A stretch of 38,671 bases of DNA from Gammaproteobacteria bacterium Ga0074134 (GTDB lineage: Bacteria; Pseudomonadota; Gammaproteobacteria; Ga0077554; Ga007554). The stretch is from positions 1 through 38,671 of the forward strand of contig LNEJ01000071.1 in NCBI GenBank assembly GCA_001464965.1. The letters run 5' to 3'. A model generated the notes under the pieces. The model saw only the letters and a program-made list of their open reading frames with translations. It did no database searches and was not told the origin of the DNA. The stretch's first letter is position 1, and each line of letters begins with the position of its first letter. Of the stretch, positions 12,209 to 22,986 are shown piece by piece. Position numbers and translations under genes: made by a program.

Positions 12209-13299
12209 GCTCGCGCCGCCTCCATACACAGTGCCGCCACTACGCGGGTGGATTCCGGTTTCGCCAGACGCCGTGCAATGCGCGCCATCTCTAAAAGTTT
12301 TTGCCTGCCCTGCTCCGGCGCCTCGCAGAAACCGGCGAGCAACTTACCCAGCGACTGCGCGGTAAGCTGCGGCTGTGGCGCCAACATGGCCGCGCCCGCA
12401 TTCGCCAGGTACGCCGCGTTGTGCGTCTGATGATCATCCACGGCAAACGGATAAGGCACCAAAATCGATGCCACACCTGCTGAAGCCAGCTCCGACACCG
12501 TCAAGGCGCCTGCACGGCACAGCACCAGATCGGCCCAGGCATAGGCCTCCGCCATATCACCGATGAAGGGATCGACACGTGCCGCGACGCCCGCTTTCCG
12601 GTATGATTCACGGGCGGCCTCAATGTGTTTTTTTCCTGCCTGATGCCATACCTCGGGGCGCACCCCCGGCCCCATGGCCTTGATAGCATCGGGCACCGTT
12701 TGATTGAACACCTGCGCGCCCAGGCTGCCGCCCACCACCAGTAGACGCAGCACGCCACCACGCCCGGCAAGGCGTTGCTCCGGCGGCGGCAGCGCGGTGA
12801 TCGTGGCGCGTACAGGATTGCCGGTGGCGACGGCCTGACACCGCGCCGGAAAAGTGCCCGGGAAGGCTTCCAAAACCTTATTCGCCAGCCGCGCCAGCCA
12901 GCGATTGGTCATGCCTGGGATGGCATTCTGTTCATGGATCACCAGCGGCTTGCGCAACAGCCAGGTGACAAATCCGCCTGGCCCAGTGACAAAGCCGCCC
13001 ATCCCCAACACCGCCATCGGACGGCGGCGCATCACTATCGCCAGCGATTGCGCCATTGCAACCATCAGCTTGAAGGGCGCCAGCAGCAGGCTAAGCGGCC
13101 CTTTGCCGCGCAGGCCGCTGATTGACACCCATTCGATGTCGATACCGGCGCGCGGCACCACCTCGGCTTCCAGGCCGGCACGGGTGCCCATCCACACCAC
13201 CTCAACCCCTTGCGCGCGCAGCTCATCAGCCACCGCCAGCGCCGGAAAGACGTGCCCGCCAGTGCCGCCCGCCATAATCAAAACCCGCTGCACGCTCAT
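12205..13299 (-). CDS. murG: UDP-GlcNAc:lipid I N-acetylglucosaminyltransferase MurG
   Basis: Peripheral membrane GT-B glycosyltransferase that turns lipid I into lipid II. The 364-aa protein starts [20 protein letters not shown], the diagnostic GGTGGH loop. Other conserved pieces are [43 protein letters not shown] and [15 protein letters not shown], which bind the UDP-sugar. The start overlaps the ftsW stop as ATGA and its own stop overlaps murC in the same way. Confidence 0.97.
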   Translation of the reverse strand: MSVQRVLIMAGGTGGHVFPALAVADELRAQGVEVVWMGTRAGLEAEVVPRAGIDIEWVSISGLRGKGPLSLLLAPFKLMVAMAQSLAIVMRRRPMAVLGMGGFVTGPGGFVTWLLRKPLVIHEQNAIPGMTNRWLARLANKVLEAFPGTFPARCQAVATGNPVRATITALPPPEQRLAGRGGVLRLLVVGGSLGAQVFNQTVPDAIKAMGPGVRPEVWHQAGKKHIEAARESYRKAGVAARVDPFIGDMAEAYAWADLVLCRAGALTVSELASAGVASILVPYPFAVDDHQTHNAAYLANAGAAMLAPQPQLTAQSLGKLLAGFCEAPEQGRQKLLEMARIARRLAKPESTRVVAALCMEAARA

Positions 13300-14582
13300 G
13301 ACGCCACGGCTCCCGCAGCACGCACCACGGGGGCGGTATGTGCGTGGTCGTGCGCGCGGGTTTCATGCGCAATGCGCAAAAGCAACGCCACGGCCACGCA
13401 CATCACCACAATACTGCTGCCGCCGTAACTCATCAGTGGCAGCGTCAACCCCTTGGTCGGCAGCACGCCCATGTTGACGCCGATATTGATAATCGCTTGC
13501 AAGCCGATCCACAGTCCCAGCCCATAGGCGAGATAGGCCGCGAAACTGTGCCCGGCCTTTTCCGCTGTCCGCCCGATGATATAGGCACGCACCACAAGCA
13601 GCGCGAACAGGGAGATCACCGCCAGTGAACCCGCCAAACCCAACTCTTCGGCCAGCACAGCAAACAGAAAATCGGTGTGCGCCTCGGGCAGATAGAACAA
13701 TTTCTGCACACTCGCACCCAGCCCCACGCCAAACCACTCGCCGCGCCCGAAGGCGATCAGCGCCTGCGTCAACTGGAAGCCGCTGTCGAAGGGATCGGCC
13801 CACGGATTCATGAAACCCGTCAGGCGCGCCATGCGGTACGGCGATGAAAAGATCAGCCCCGCCACCGCCAGCGCCAGTGCCGCCATCAGTGCCGCGAACG
13901 GCCAAAGGCGCGCGCCGCCCAGGAACAACATGCCCAGCGCAGTGGCAAACATGACCGCAGTGGCGCCAAAATCCGGCTCCAGCAACAGCAGCAACGCAAT
14001 CAGCGTCAACAGCAACATTGGCTTGATAAAACCCAGAACCGAGGCGCGCACCTCGGCCCCGTGGCGCACTAGGTAACCAGCGATATAGACCACCACAAAC
14101 AGCTTCACCGGCTCCGAGGCCTGTAAATTAAACAACCCCAGGGAGACCCAACGCTGACTACCGTTGATCACCTTGCCTATCCCCGGCAACAACACCAAAG
14201 CCAGCAACACCATGCCAACCAGCAGCAGCGTGCTGCCCGCCTTTTCCCAATAAACCAGACGGGTGCGCACCACCAGCACCGCTGCCATCACTCCCACCAT
14301 CACAAATGCGACCTGCCGGATGATGTAATAAAAGGGATGTCCAAACTGGCGCTCGGCGATATTGAGCGATGCGGAACTCACCATCACCACCCCCAGCACC
14401 AGCAGAGTGAGCGCCGCACCGAGCAGCCAGGGATCGCCCAACGACAGCGTGGCCGCGGATCGCGCCGGTGCGGACGGGCGCGCCGCGCTACGCGCACGCG
14501 GCATCACCACCCCACCTCGCCCAGCAACCCTGCTGGCGTTTTTTGCGCGCGGCGCCCAGATCTTCATGACACGCGCAATCAT
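13296..14582 (-). CDS. ftsW: Septal peptidoglycan polymerase FtsW (SEDS family)
   Basis: Multispanning membrane glycosyltransferase that polymerises lipid II with FtsI at the septum. The 428-aa product has a basic N-terminal tail of about 45 residues followed by roughly ten hydrophobic helices. SEDS signatures include GSQRWVSLGLFNLQASEPVK, the loop FGRGEWFGVGLGASVQK, LPEAHTDFLFAVLAEELG, and KGLTLPLMSYGGSSI near the C terminus. ATG 14582 overlaps the murD stop as ATGA; in-frame ATGs at residues 6 and 27 are possible but less well placed. Confidence 0.96.
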   Translation of the reverse strand: MIARVMKIWAPRAKNASRVAGRGGVVMPRARSAARPSAPARSAATLSLGDPWLLGAALTLLVLGVVMVSSASLNIAERQFGHPFYYIIRQVAFVMVGVMAAVLVVRTRLVYWEKAGSTLLLVGMVLLALVLLPGIGKVINGSQRWVSLGLFNLQASEPVKLFVVVYIAGYLVRHGAEVRASVLGFIKPMLLLTLIALLLLLEPDFGATAVMFATALGMLFLGGARLWPFAALMAALALAVAGLIFSSPYRMARLTGFMNPWADPFDSGFQLTQALIAFGRGEWFGVGLGASVQKLFYLPEAHTDFLFAVLAEELGLAGSLAVISLFALLVVRAYIIGRTAEKAGHSFAAYLAYGLGLWIGLQAIINIGVNMGVLPTKGLTLPLMSYGGSSIVVMCVAVALLLRIAHETRAHDHAHTAPVVRAAGAVAS

Positions 14583-15916
14583 GCAGTCACCTTCAACACG
14601 GCGTTGGTGAATACATTGCCGCGTTCTTCATATCCGCTAAACATGTCGAAACTGGCGCAGGCCGGTGACAACAGCACAACATCGCCCGGTTGCGCCAGAC
14701 GGCACGCCTGGGCCACGGCATCCTCCATGTCCGCCGCATGCACCACTGGCGTCACGCCAGCCAGCGCGGCTTCAATGAGCGGCGCGTCACGCCCGATCAA
14801 CACCACGGCGCGCGCTCTGTCCATGGCGGCCTGGCGCAACGGTGTAAAATCCGCCCCTTTGCCCAGACCACCGGCAATCAACACCACCTTGCCCGGCATA
14901 CCTTGCAGGGCGGCGAGTGTGGCGCCGACGTTGGTACCCTTGGAATCGTTGTACCAGGCCACCCCATCCTTCTCGGCCACCCACTGGCTGCGATGCGGCA
15001 GGCCGGGGAACTCGCGCAGTGTTTGCAACATTGCCTCCATCGGCAAACCCACAGCATCACCCAAGGCCAGTGCCGCCAGGGCATTGGCGACATTGTGCAT
15101 GCCCTTGATACGCACCTCGGCCACCGGCAGCAGCGGTTCGCTATCCCGCGCCAGCCAGGGTCCGTGTACCCGCTGCATAATCCCAAAATCCTTGAACTCC
15201 GGCTCGCCCAAGCCAAAGCGCGCCGTGCGCCTGCCCGTCTGCGCCATGCCCATTACCACAGGATCATCAATGTTGAGCACCATCACGCCGTCGCCATGAA
15301 AAATGCGCTGCTTGGCGGCGGCGTATTCGTTCATGTCCAGATAACGATCCATATGATCAACACTGATATTGAGCACCGTTGCCGCCGCGGCATTGAGCGA
15401 GGACGTGGTTTCAAGCTGAAAACTGGATAGCTCCAGAACATACAGATCCGGTTCGGCGGTACTAATCAAATCGAGCGCGGGTTCACCGAGATTTCCGCCG
15501 ACGCGCACATTGCGACCAGCATGCTTAGCCATCTCGCCTACCAGCGTGGTCACAGTGCTCTTGCCGTTCGAGCCGGTAATCGCCACCACGGGCGCGGCGG
15601 CATGGCGCGCAAACAATTCAATGTCACCCAGCACTGGCACGCCACGCCCAATGGCCTGAGCAATCAACGGCTCGCGTAGCGACACACCGGGGCTCACCAC
15701 CAATTGCTGCGCGGCGGCAAAGGCGGCTGGATCAAAACCGCCAACAAATACCGCCATGCCCGGAAACTCCTGCTCCAGGGCAGCTAATCCAGGCGGGAAA
15801 TCACGGCTATCGGTCACTGCCACCGGCACCCCGCGCGCGGCGAGAAAACGCGCGCAAGACAAGCCTGTCTTGCCCAGACCCACGATCAAAGTATTGAGTT
15901 TCTTATCAACGCTCAT
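14579..15916 (-). CDS. murD: UDP-N-acetylmuramoylalanine--D-glutamate ligase MurD
   Basis: Adds D-glutamate to UDP-MurNAc-L-Ala. The 445-aa protein has an N-terminal Rossmann segment [18 protein letters not shown] (12-29), the ATP loop GSNGKST (115-121), [11 protein letters not shown], the DHMDRY segment, and [13 protein letters not shown] of the C-terminal domain. The order mraY-murD-ftsW and both flanking ATGA overlaps are standard for a translationally coupled dcw operon. Confidence 0.97.
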   Translation of the reverse strand: MSVDKKLNTLIVGLGKTGLSCARFLAARGVPVAVTDSRDFPPGLAALEQEFPGMAVFVGGFDPAAFAAAQQLVVSPGVSLREPLIAQAIGRGVPVLGDIELFARHAAAPVVAITGSNGKSTVTTLVGEMAKHAGRNVRVGGNLGEPALDLISTAEPDLYVLELSSFQLETTSSLNAAAATVLNISVDHMDRYLDMNEYAAAKQRIFHGDGVMVLNIDDPVVMGMAQTGRRTARFGLGEPEFKDFGIMQRVHGPWLARDSEPLLPVAEVRIKGMHNVANALAALALGDAVGLPMEAMLQTLREFPGLPHRSQWVAEKDGVAWYNDSKGTNVGATLAALQGMPGKVVLIAGGLGKGADFTPLRQAAMDRARAVVLIGRDAPLIEAALAGVTPVVHAADMEDAVAQACRLAQPGDVVLLSPACASFDMFSGYEERGNVFTNAVLKVTA

Positions 15917-16995
15917 CGTATCTTCAACGAACTCAAACCAACCAGCACCAGGATCACAGTAATAATCCAGAAGCGCACGATGACGCGCGGCTCCGGCCAG
16001 CCCTTCAATTCATAATGATGATGCAGCGGCGCCATGCGGAAGATACGTTGCCCAGTGAGCTTGTATGACCCCACTTGCAGCATCACAGACACCGCCTCCA
16101 TCACGAACACCCCGCCCATGACGAGCAGCACGAGCTCCTGACGCACCACCACCGCTACCACGCCAAGTGCCGCGCCGAGGGCAAGGGCGCCGATATCGCC
16201 CATGAACACCTGCGCCGGATAGGTGTTGAACCACAAAAACCCCAGGCCCGCCCCTACTATTGCACCGCAAAACACCGCCACCTCACCTACACCCGCGACA
16301 TAGGGGATGCCGAGGTAAGGTGCAAATTTGGCATGCCCCGCGACATAAGCAAATACCGCCAGCGCCCCTGCCACCAGAACAGTGGGCATGATCGCCAAAC
16401 CATCCAGGCCATCGGTCAGATTAACTGCGTTGCTGGTGCCGACGATCACGAAATAGGTAAGCAGGATGAACACCACCCCAAGCTCGATGGAGGCATGCTT
16501 GAGGAACGGTATCAGCAGATCGATTTCGGCCGGGGTTGCCGCGTAGTGATAGATGAACACCGCGGCACCCAGCCCCACCACCGACTGCCAGAAATATTTG
16601 GCACGTGCCGACAGACCCTTGGAGTTACGCAGGATCAGTTTCTTGTAATCATCCACCCATCCGATCACGCCAAACAGCAGGGTGACAATCAGCACCAGCC
16701 AGACATAGCGGTTGCCCAGATCGCCCCACAGCAGCGTGCTCAACGCAATCGCCACCAGGATCAGCGCACCACCCATGGTTGGCGTGCCGGCCTTGGTCAG
16801 ATGGGTCTGCGGACCATCGTCGCGCACGCTCTGCCCCACCTTGTACATCGTCAACTTGCGGATCATCGCAGGCCCCACCAGCAGCGAAATCGCCAGCGCA
16901 GTGAGCGCGCCGAGCACGACGCGCAGCGTCAGGTACTGGAACACACCGAAGCCGGTGTGAAACTGGGACAGATATTTGAAAAAATAAAGCAGCAT
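15913..16995 (-). CDS. mraY: Phospho-MurNAc-pentapeptide transferase MraY
   Basis: Integral membrane enzyme transferring phospho-MurNAc-pentapeptide to undecaprenyl phosphate, giving lipid I. At 360 aa it has the E. coli length and about ten transmembrane helices. The catalytic aspartates are in GWVDDYKKL (D115, D116), [10 protein letters not shown] (D195, D198) and [11 protein letters not shown] (D267); [12 protein letters not shown] carries the conserved histidine cluster. Start ATG 16995 follows AAGG. The 19-bp space after murF is the only non-overlapping junction between ftsL and ddl. Confidence 0.98.
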   Translation of the reverse strand: MLLYFFKYLSQFHTGFGVFQYLTLRVVLGALTALAISLLVGPAMIRKLTMYKVGQSVRDDGPQTHLTKAGTPTMGGALILVAIALSTLLWGDLGNRYVWLVLIVTLLFGVIGWVDDYKKLILRNSKGLSARAKYFWQSVVGLGAAVFIYHYAATPAEIDLLIPFLKHASIELGVVFILLTYFVIVGTSNAVNLTDGLDGLAIMPTVLVAGALAVFAYVAGHAKFAPYLGIPYVAGVGEVAVFCGAIVGAGLGFLWFNTYPAQVFMGDIGALALGAALGVVAVVVRQELVLLVMGGVFVMEAVSVMLQVGSYKLTGQRIFRMAPLHHHYELKGWPEPRVIVRFWIITVILVLVGLSSLKIR

Positions 16996-17014
16996 TTAAT
17001 TGGCCTTCACGAAA

Positions 17015-18373
17015 TCACGCCTTTTCCACCAAGGCATCAACTACACGCTCCATGCGCATGAACCGTGACCCTTTCACCAGCACTGTCGTCCCTGCCGCCA
17101 GATCCGCCAGCAGCGCAGCAATCAATTCATCATGGCTGGCACAGTGCCGCCCGTTCGCGCCAAACTCCCGCACCGCACCCGCACTAAGTTCTCCTGTCGT
17201 ATAGAGACAGCCTATGCCGGCCTGTCTCGCTTGCTTGCCGACTTGCTCATGGAACAGCGGCGCATCATCACCCAGCTCGCCCATGTCGCCCAGCACCAGC
17301 ACCTTTTCGCCCTCAACCGTAGCCAGCACGGCAATCGCCGCCTGCACCGACGGTGGGTTGGCATTGTAGGTGTCGTCTATGATGCGCGTGCCGTGGATAC
17401 CCTTTTTAACCTGCAAGCGCCCTTTCACCGCGCGCATAGCCTCCAGTCCCGCCTTAATGTCGGCAAGCGTTGCGCCTGCCGCCAATGCAGCAGCACTCGC
17501 CGCCAGGGCGTTCATCACGTTGTGCACACCCATCAAAGGCAACACCACAGAGGCATCACCGGCGGGCGTGTGCATATGAAAAGAAGTTGTAATTGCGGTA
17601 TCGTCAACGATACATCGCACGCTCTCTGCCATAGCGTAAACATCCGATGAATGATTCATGCCAAACGTCATGCAGCGGCGCGCGCCCAGCAGGGCGCGCC
17701 AATACCCGGCGTAGGCATCGTCGGCATTCACTATGCCGATGCCGTTTTCATCCAGCCCTTCGTAGATTCCACCCTTGGTATGCGCGATTTCATCCAGGCT
17801 GCCAAAGCCTCCGATATGGGCCATGGCAGCGTTGGTAATCAGCGCCACGGTGGGCCGCGCCAAATTGCTCAGATAGGCGATCTCGCCAGGATGATTGGCG
17901 CCCATTTCGATCACCGCGCAACGGTGCTCACCGCGCAGACGCAACAGCGTCAGTGGCACACCGATGTCATTATTCAAATTACCCTGGGTCGCCAGCACCG
18001 GCCCACGCTGCGCCAGTATCGCGGCGAGCATCTCCTTGGTGGTGGTCTTGCCGTTGCTGCCGGTGACTGCAACCAGAGGGATGGCAAAGCGCGCGCGCCA
18101 TGCCGCACCCAACTGGCCTAACGCCAAACGGGTATCCGCCACGCGCAGGGTAGGCAAAGCGGCATCAACAGGTGCGCTGATCAGCGCCGCCACCGCACCG
18201 CGGGCGGCGGCCTCCGCCACAAAGGCGTGGCCATCAAAATTCTCGCCGCACAGCGCAACGAATAGATCCCCTTGTTGCAATGTGCGGGTATCGGTGTTCA
18301 CCGCCGCGAACGCCACATCTTCGCCATGCAGCTCGGCCCCCAGCGCCTTGGCTGCTTCGGACAACATCATCAT
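17015..18373 (-). CDS. murF: UDP-MurNAc-tripeptide--D-alanyl-D-alanine ligase MurF
   Basis: Adds D-Ala-D-Ala to complete the cytoplasmic pentapeptide. The 452-aa protein shows the Mur-ligase ATP loop GSNGKTTTK (105-113), VIEMGANHPGEI, TNAAMAHIGGFGSLDEIA, and IDDTYNANPPSVQAA in the C-terminal domain. The N terminus has three successive ATG codons; the first (18373) overlaps the murE stop as ATGA and is chosen. Ribosome-site material GGAG lies in the end of murE. Confidence 0.97.
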   Translation of the reverse strand: MMMLSEAAKALGAELHGEDVAFAAVNTDTRTLQQGDLFVALCGENFDGHAFVAEAAARGAVAALISAPVDAALPTLRVADTRLALGQLGAAWRARFAIPLVAVTGSNGKTTTKEMLAAILAQRGPVLATQGNLNNDIGVPLTLLRLRGEHRCAVIEMGANHPGEIAYLSNLARPTVALITNAAMAHIGGFGSLDEIAHTKGGIYEGLDENGIGIVNADDAYAGYWRALLGARRCMTFGMNHSSDVYAMAESVRCIVDDTAITTSFHMHTPAGDASVVLPLMGVHNVMNALAASAAALAAGATLADIKAGLEAMRAVKGRLQVKKGIHGTRIIDDTYNANPPSVQAAIAVLATVEGEKVLVLGDMGELGDDAPLFHEQVGKQARQAGIGCLYTTGELSAGAVREFGANGRHCASHDELIAALLADLAAGTTVLVKGSRFMRMERVVDALVEKA

Positions 18374-19905
18374 CCTGTAACTTCTCCGAGCAAGGTGCGT
18401 ACCTGGGCGCTGTCGCTGAACGGCCGCTTTTCGTCACCTATGATTTGATAATCCTCGTGGCCCTTGCCGGCCACCAGCACCACGTCATTCTCTTTTGCCT
18501 GTTTCAAAACATGGGCAATTGCCCGAGCCCGGTCACGCTGCACATGCACGTGGCCGGACTCATGCAGACCCGCCGCGATCTCCGCGATAATTTCGTCCGC
18601 ATCCTCATGGCGGGGGTTGTCATCGGTGAGCACCACATGATCGGCGTAGCGCTGTGCCACCTCGCCCATCAGCGGGCGCTTGCCGCGGTCACGGTTGCCG
18701 CCACAGCCGAACACTACCCATAGCGCGCCCCGGCAGTGTTCGCGCAAAGCCTGCAAAACCTGCCGCAGCGCATCCGGAGAATGGGCGTAATCGACTACCA
18801 CCAGCGGCTTCCCGTCCTTTCCGCCGAAGCATTCCATACGCCCCGGCACCGGACGTATCCGGCTGACTTTATGGAGGGCATCGAGAAAATCTATGCCCGA
18901 CAGCACAAGCGCCGTCAGAACCGCCAGCAGATTACTGGCATTGAAACGGCCCAGCAGCCAGCTGGGGAAGCGCCCTTCTCCCCACGGGGTGACAACGTGC
19001 ATTTCCAGTCCATTGATATATTGATGCAGCACTGTGCCCTGCACCCTGTTCACTTTGGCGGCAACATGACGGGACGGAATGCCGCCTTCACTACCCTTAG
19101 CATGTCCGGCAAGAGAATAACTGATCGTTTCCACGCTCGAAGGCATGGATTGCAGCAGCTCGACACCAAAGGGATCATCAGCATTGATCACCGCATAGCG
19201 CAGCCCCGGCATTTCAAACAAGCGCCGCTTGGCGCGCGCATAAGAGGCCATATCACCGTGATAGTCGAGATGATCGCGACTGAGATTGGTGAAAATTGCC
19301 AGGTCGAACTCAACACCGTTGACCCGTCCCTGCTCCAGCCCGTGTGACGACACCTCCATCACAACGCTCTCAGCGTCCTTCTCCAGCATGTCAGCCAGCA
19401 GAGCGTGCAAGGTAATTGCGTCAGGCGTAGTATGAGCGCCAGCCTCCAGCCGCCCGAACAAGCCATTACCTATCGTGCCAATCACACCGCAGGGCGCGTT
19501 TTCGTTGAGCGCCTGAGCGAGAAACTGGCTACACGAAGTCTTGCCGTTGGTACCCGTCACCCCCGCCACAAACAGTTTGCGTGTGGGATTGCCGTAAAAC
19601 CGTTCGGCGATAATCCCGGCGCGCCGGCTCAGATCCGCAACGCCGAACACAGGAATACTCTCAGACAACTTCGGTGCGGCAGCTTCTCCATCAGCCTCAT
19701 ACGCAACAGCAACCGCCCCCGCCTGAATCGCAGCGGCGATAAAATCGTGGCCGCGCTGAGATTGCCCCGTGCAGGCCAGAAACAGATCGCCAGGCCGAGT
19801 CTTGCGGCTGTCCATCGACAAGCCCTGAATCTCCCGGTCACTGGCGGCATCAACGTGCACGTATCCTTCCAGCAACATACCCAATCTGCAACTACGCGAC
19901 ACCAT
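18370..19905 (-). CDS. murE: UDP-MurNAc-dipeptide--meso-diaminopimelate ligase MurE
   Basis: Adds the third stem residue. The product is 511 aa from ATG 19905; a GTG at 19908 forms a GTGA overlap with the ftsI stop and could be the true start, adding one residue. AGAGGG lies upstream of both. The ATP loop is GVTGTNGKTS (115-124), followed by HTTPDAITLHALL and EVSSHGLEQGRV. The DNPRHED motif (from 429) is the meso-diaminopimelate selector; lysine-type enzymes differ there. This points to standard Gram-negative peptidoglycan. Confidence 0.97.
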   Translation of the reverse strand: MVSRSCRLGMLLEGYVHVDAASDREIQGLSMDSRKTRPGDLFLACTGQSQRGHDFIAAAIQAGAVAVAYEADGEAAAPKLSESIPVFGVADLSRRAGIIAERFYGNPTRKLFVAGVTGTNGKTSCSQFLAQALNENAPCGVIGTIGNGLFGRLEAGAHTTPDAITLHALLADMLEKDAESVVMEVSSHGLEQGRVNGVEFDLAIFTNLSRDHLDYHGDMASYARAKRRLFEMPGLRYAVINADDPFGVELLQSMPSSVETISYSLAGHAKGSEGGIPSRHVAAKVNRVQGTVLHQYINGLEMHVVTPWGEGRFPSWLLGRFNASNLLAVLTALVLSGIDFLDALHKVSRIRPVPGRMECFGGKDGKPLVVVDYAHSPDALRQVLQALREHCRGALWVVFGCGGNRDRGKRPLMGEVAQRYADHVVLTDDNPRHEDADEIIAEIAAGLHESGHVHVQRDRARAIAHVLKQAKENDVVLVAGKGHEDYQIIGDEKRPFSDSAQVRTLLGEVTG

Positions 19906-21716
19906 CACAATACCCTCTCTCTATGTTTGGGCTGCGGATTCGACACATGGGCTTGATGAACCGCGGGCTGCACTGGCATCGTCTGCGCCGCAACACCTGC
20001 AGCATTTTTGTTAACCCCATCCCCCTGCACTAATTGTGTTCTCAGCGATTGCACATCGTCCGGCGCCACATCGAGGAGGCGTAGCGCACCTGCCATGATC
20101 CGTCCAAACACCGGAGCCGCCACCAGCCCGCCGTAATATTCGCCACTGCTCGGCTCGTTAATCATCACCACCATGACCAGACGCGGCTTGCTGACGGGCG
20201 CCATACCAGCGAAAAGAGCAAGGTAGCGGTTAGCCGCATACCCGCCCGCCTGGGACTTGTGCACCGTGCCGGTTTTGCCCGCCACCCGGTAACCCGGCAC
20301 GCCCGCCGACAAACCGGTGCCGCCGGCATTCACCACCGCCTCCATCATTTTCAACACCTGCCCGGCGATTTCAGGGCGCATCACCTGTTCGCTTTGAGGC
20401 GGCTCGGTGAGGCGCGCGAAGGAGACCGGCTTGGATTGCCCGCCATCCGCCAGCACCATATAGGCACGGGCAAGTTGCAACGGCGTCACCGACAGTCCAT
20501 AACCATAGGAAAGCGTTGCGCGCTCGACCTCACCCCAGCCTTTATAGCCGGACAGCGCGCCGGTCATCTCCCCAGGGAAACGCCCCCCGCTGGCGGCACC
20601 AAATCCGACCCGCGAAAACATCGACCATAGCTGCTTCGGCTCCATCGCCAGGGCCATTTTGGTGGCGCCGACGTTGCTTGACTTTTGGATAACGGTAGAT
20701 ACGTCGATGACGCCATAGTTATGCACATCACGCACCATATGATTACCCACCTTGAACAAACCGGAGCCGGTATCAATCATGGTGGCGGGGCGGAATTTTC
20801 CGGTTTCCAGCGCTGCGGCAACGGTAAATGGCTTGATCGTCGAGCCCGGCTCGAAGACATCCGTTACACCACGGTTGCGGAAATCATCCCCGCGCAGATT
20901 GGCGCGATTATTCGGATTAAACGAAGGTTGATTAACCAGCGCCAGCACCTCGCCGGTATTCACATCAAGCATCACCACCGAGCCCGAGCGCGCATGACTG
21001 CTCTGGATTGCCGCCTTCAATTCACGGTAGGCGAGATATTGAAGACGCCGGTCTATGCTCAAGGCCACATCCTTGCCCGGCAGCGGCTCGCTGACTCTTT
21101 CGACATTTTCCACAACCCGGCCCAAGCGATCCTTGATCACCCGCTTGCTGCCCGGTATGCCGTGCAGCCATTCGTCATAAGCCAGCTCCAGTCCTTCCTG
21201 GCCGGCATCATCCACATTGGTAAAGCCGACCACGTGCGCCGCCACCTCGCCCGCCGGATAATAACGGCGATACCCGCGCTGCAGGGATACGCCCGGCACG
21301 CCCAGCGCCATCACCTGCTCGGCCAGATCGGGGCTGACATTGCGTTTGAGATAGACGAATTCACGCCCCACGCGGCTGGTCAAGTGACGCTCCAGACCTT
21401 TCGCATCAATATTCAGCAGTCGCGCCAGGCGCGGCCATTGCGCACGCGCCGCCAGCAGTTCCGGCGGATTTGCCCACACCGAATCGACCGGGGTGCTAAT
21501 CGCCAAGGGCTCGCCATTGCGATCAGTAATCATGCCGCGATGCGCGGGTGTTGCCACCTCTCTCAGGTGGCGCGCATCACCCTGATCCTGCAAAAAATCC
21601 TTGCTCAGTATTTGCAGATCCAGCGCACGCCAGACCAGCAGCAAGGTAATCGCGCCCAGCACACCCAGCACCACCAGGAGCCTGACCGGCTGGGTATGGG
21701 GCGTGTTGTGCGTCAT
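19905..21716 (-). CDS. ftsI: Septal transpeptidase FtsI (PBP3)
   Basis: Class B penicillin-binding protein that cross-links septal peptidoglycan with FtsW. The 603-aa protein has an N-terminal membrane anchor at about residues 11-30, the pedestal motif GMITDRNGEPLAIS, and the transpeptidase triad: STIK with nucleophile S292 (EPGSTIKPF), SSN at 346-348, and KTG at 481-483 (VAGKTGTVHKS). The C-terminal tail after about 560 is variable. ATG 21716 overlaps the ftsL stop as ATGA. Confidence 0.98.
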   Translation of the reverse strand: MTHNTPHTQPVRLLVVLGVLGAITLLLVWRALDLQILSKDFLQDQGDARHLREVATPAHRGMITDRNGEPLAISTPVDSVWANPPELLAARAQWPRLARLLNIDAKGLERHLTSRVGREFVYLKRNVSPDLAEQVMALGVPGVSLQRGYRRYYPAGEVAAHVVGFTNVDDAGQEGLELAYDEWLHGIPGSKRVIKDRLGRVVENVERVSEPLPGKDVALSIDRRLQYLAYRELKAAIQSSHARSGSVVMLDVNTGEVLALVNQPSFNPNNRANLRGDDFRNRGVTDVFEPGSTIKPFTVAAALETGKFRPATMIDTGSGLFKVGNHMVRDVHNYGVIDVSTVIQKSSNVGATKMALAMEPKQLWSMFSRVGFGAASGGRFPGEMTGALSGYKGWGEVERATLSYGYGLSVTPLQLARAYMVLADGGQSKPVSFARLTEPPQSEQVMRPEIAGQVLKMMEAVVNAGGTGLSAGVPGYRVAGKTGTVHKSQAGGYAANRYLALFAGMAPVSKPRLVMVVMINEPSSGEYYGGLVAAPVFGRIMAGALRLLDVAPDDVQSLRTQLVQGDGVNKNAAGVAAQTMPVQPAVHQAHVSNPQPKHRERVL

Positions 21717-22021
21717 GGCTTGACGATCACCACGGCTTCGGGCGGAGGCAGAATCATGCCCAGGGTAGTACGCGCCGTACCTTCAATTCTGCCATGCGTC
21801 GCCCAAGTGCTTTGCTCCAACTGCAACTGCCCCCACTCGACAGCCATATCGTCACGGACCTTCTGCAGGGCCTGTAACTCGACAAACAACTTGCGGCTCT
21901 CATATTTGGCGTAGACCACCGCGAGGGCAGACGCCAGCACCACCGCCGCCAGAAGGCCGCCTCTGAAGTAACGGCTATGCAACAAAGCCGGCTGTGAAGT
22001 TTTTGAATTACTCGCCATCAT
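21713..22021 (-). CDS. ftsL: Cell division protein FtsL
   Basis: Small bitopic protein that with FtsB and FtsQ activates FtsWI. From ATG 22021 the product is 102 aa: a short cytoplasmic tail, one transmembrane helix at about 21-39, a predicted coiled coil at about 40-70 (ESRKLFVELQALQKVRDDM), and a periplasmic end LPPPEAVVIVKP. The frame stays open to 22066 inside rsmH, but that extension lacks support. The start lies 4 bp after the rsmH stop, with ATGATG giving a second start one codon later. Sequence conservation in this family is low; position and architecture carry the call. Confidence 0.92.
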   Translation of the reverse strand: MMASNSKTSQPALLHSRYFRGGLLAAVVLASALAVVYAKYESRKLFVELQALQKVRDDMAVEWGQLQLEQSTWATHGRIEGTARTTLGMILPPPEAVVIVKP

Positions 22022-22025
22022 CTTC

Positions 22026-22976
22026 TTAAACCTTCTCCGCCACGCGCAACACAGCACTGCGCGCACGGGGATTGGCCTGCAACTCCTCCGCGCCCGGATA
22101 GATCGCCTTGCCCACCGCGCGCAAACGCGGACGCAACTGCGCCTGCGTCACCGGCAGTCCCGGCGGAAAATCATCGCCGCGCACCTGTTCACGGATAAAA
22201 CGCTTTACGATGCGGTCTTCCAGGGAATGAAAACTGATCACCGCCAGCCGTCCGCCGGACGCCAACGCCTCGACCACCTGCGGCAGGCAGGCCTGCACAT
22301 CGTCAAGTTCGTGATTGATAAAAATGCGTATCGCCTGAAAAGTGCGCGTAGCGGGGTGTTTGTCTCGCTCCCAGGCCGGATTGGCAGCGGCCACAATCGC
22401 CGCCAGACGGCCGGTGGTGGTGATAGGCGCTTCCTGCCGGGCAGCCACGATAGCGCGCACAATGCGCCGGGCGTATCGTTCTTCACCGTAGGTATACAGC
22501 ACCGATGTAATCTCCTGCTCCGGGGCGGCCGCCAGCCACTGCGCGGCGCTGATACCCGTCGCGGGATCCATGCGCATATCGAGCGGCCCATCCTGCCGGA
22601 AGCTGAAACCACGCTGGGGGTCGTCCAACTGGGGCGAGGAAACCCCAAGGTCAAGCAACACGCCGTTGACCTTGCCCATCCAACCGCGCTCCTGAACATA
22701 CTGCCCAAGCATGGCGAACGTCCCTCGCTCGATCGAAAACCTTGGCTCACCCTCAAACATCTGCCGCGCCGCAGCCACGGCCTGCGGATCCTTGTCGATG
22801 CCCAGCAATGCACCGTGCGGACCCAACTGCTGCAATATCACTTGCGCATGGCCGCCGCGCCCGAAAGTGGCATCCACATAGATGCCCGCCGGCGTGATAT
22901 TCAAGGCGTCCACCGCCTCCGCCAGCAGCACTGGACGGTGAAGATAGGTGTCAGTCACTGTGGCGCCGGATTCCAT
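22026..22976 (-). CDS. rsmH: 16S rRNA (cytosine-1402-N4)-methyltransferase RsmH
   Basis: SAM-dependent methyltransferase (MraW) acting on the ribosomal P site. ATG 22976 ([22 protein letters not shown]) follows GGGAG with six spacer bases and gives 316 aa, the usual size; a longer frame from 23102 overlaps mraZ and is rejected. Motifs are [15 protein letters not shown] (SAM binding), [34 protein letters not shown], and [14 protein letters not shown] near the C terminus. It is second in the operon, 10 bp after mraZ. Confidence 0.97.
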   Translation of the reverse strand: MESGATVTDTYLHRPVLLAEAVDALNITPAGIYVDATFGRGGHAQVILQQLGPHGALLGIDKDPQAVAAARQMFEGEPRFSIERGTFAMLGQYVQERGWMGKVNGVLLDLGVSSPQLDDPQRGFSFRQDGPLDMRMDPATGISAAQWLAAAPEQEITSVLYTYGEERYARRIVRAIVAARQEAPITTTGRLAAIVAAANPAWERDKHPATRTFQAIRIFINHELDDVQACLPQVVEALASGGRLAVISFHSLEDRIVKRFIREQVRGDDFPPGLPVTQAQLRPRLRAVGKAIYPGAEELQANPRARSAVLRVAEKV

Positions 22977-22986
22977 ATCAAACTCC

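Noticed and set aside
16075-17061. 328-codon plus-strand frame opposite mraY
   Set aside because: Histidine- and glutamine-rich antisense frame of a membrane protein gene; mraY motifs are complete on the other strand.
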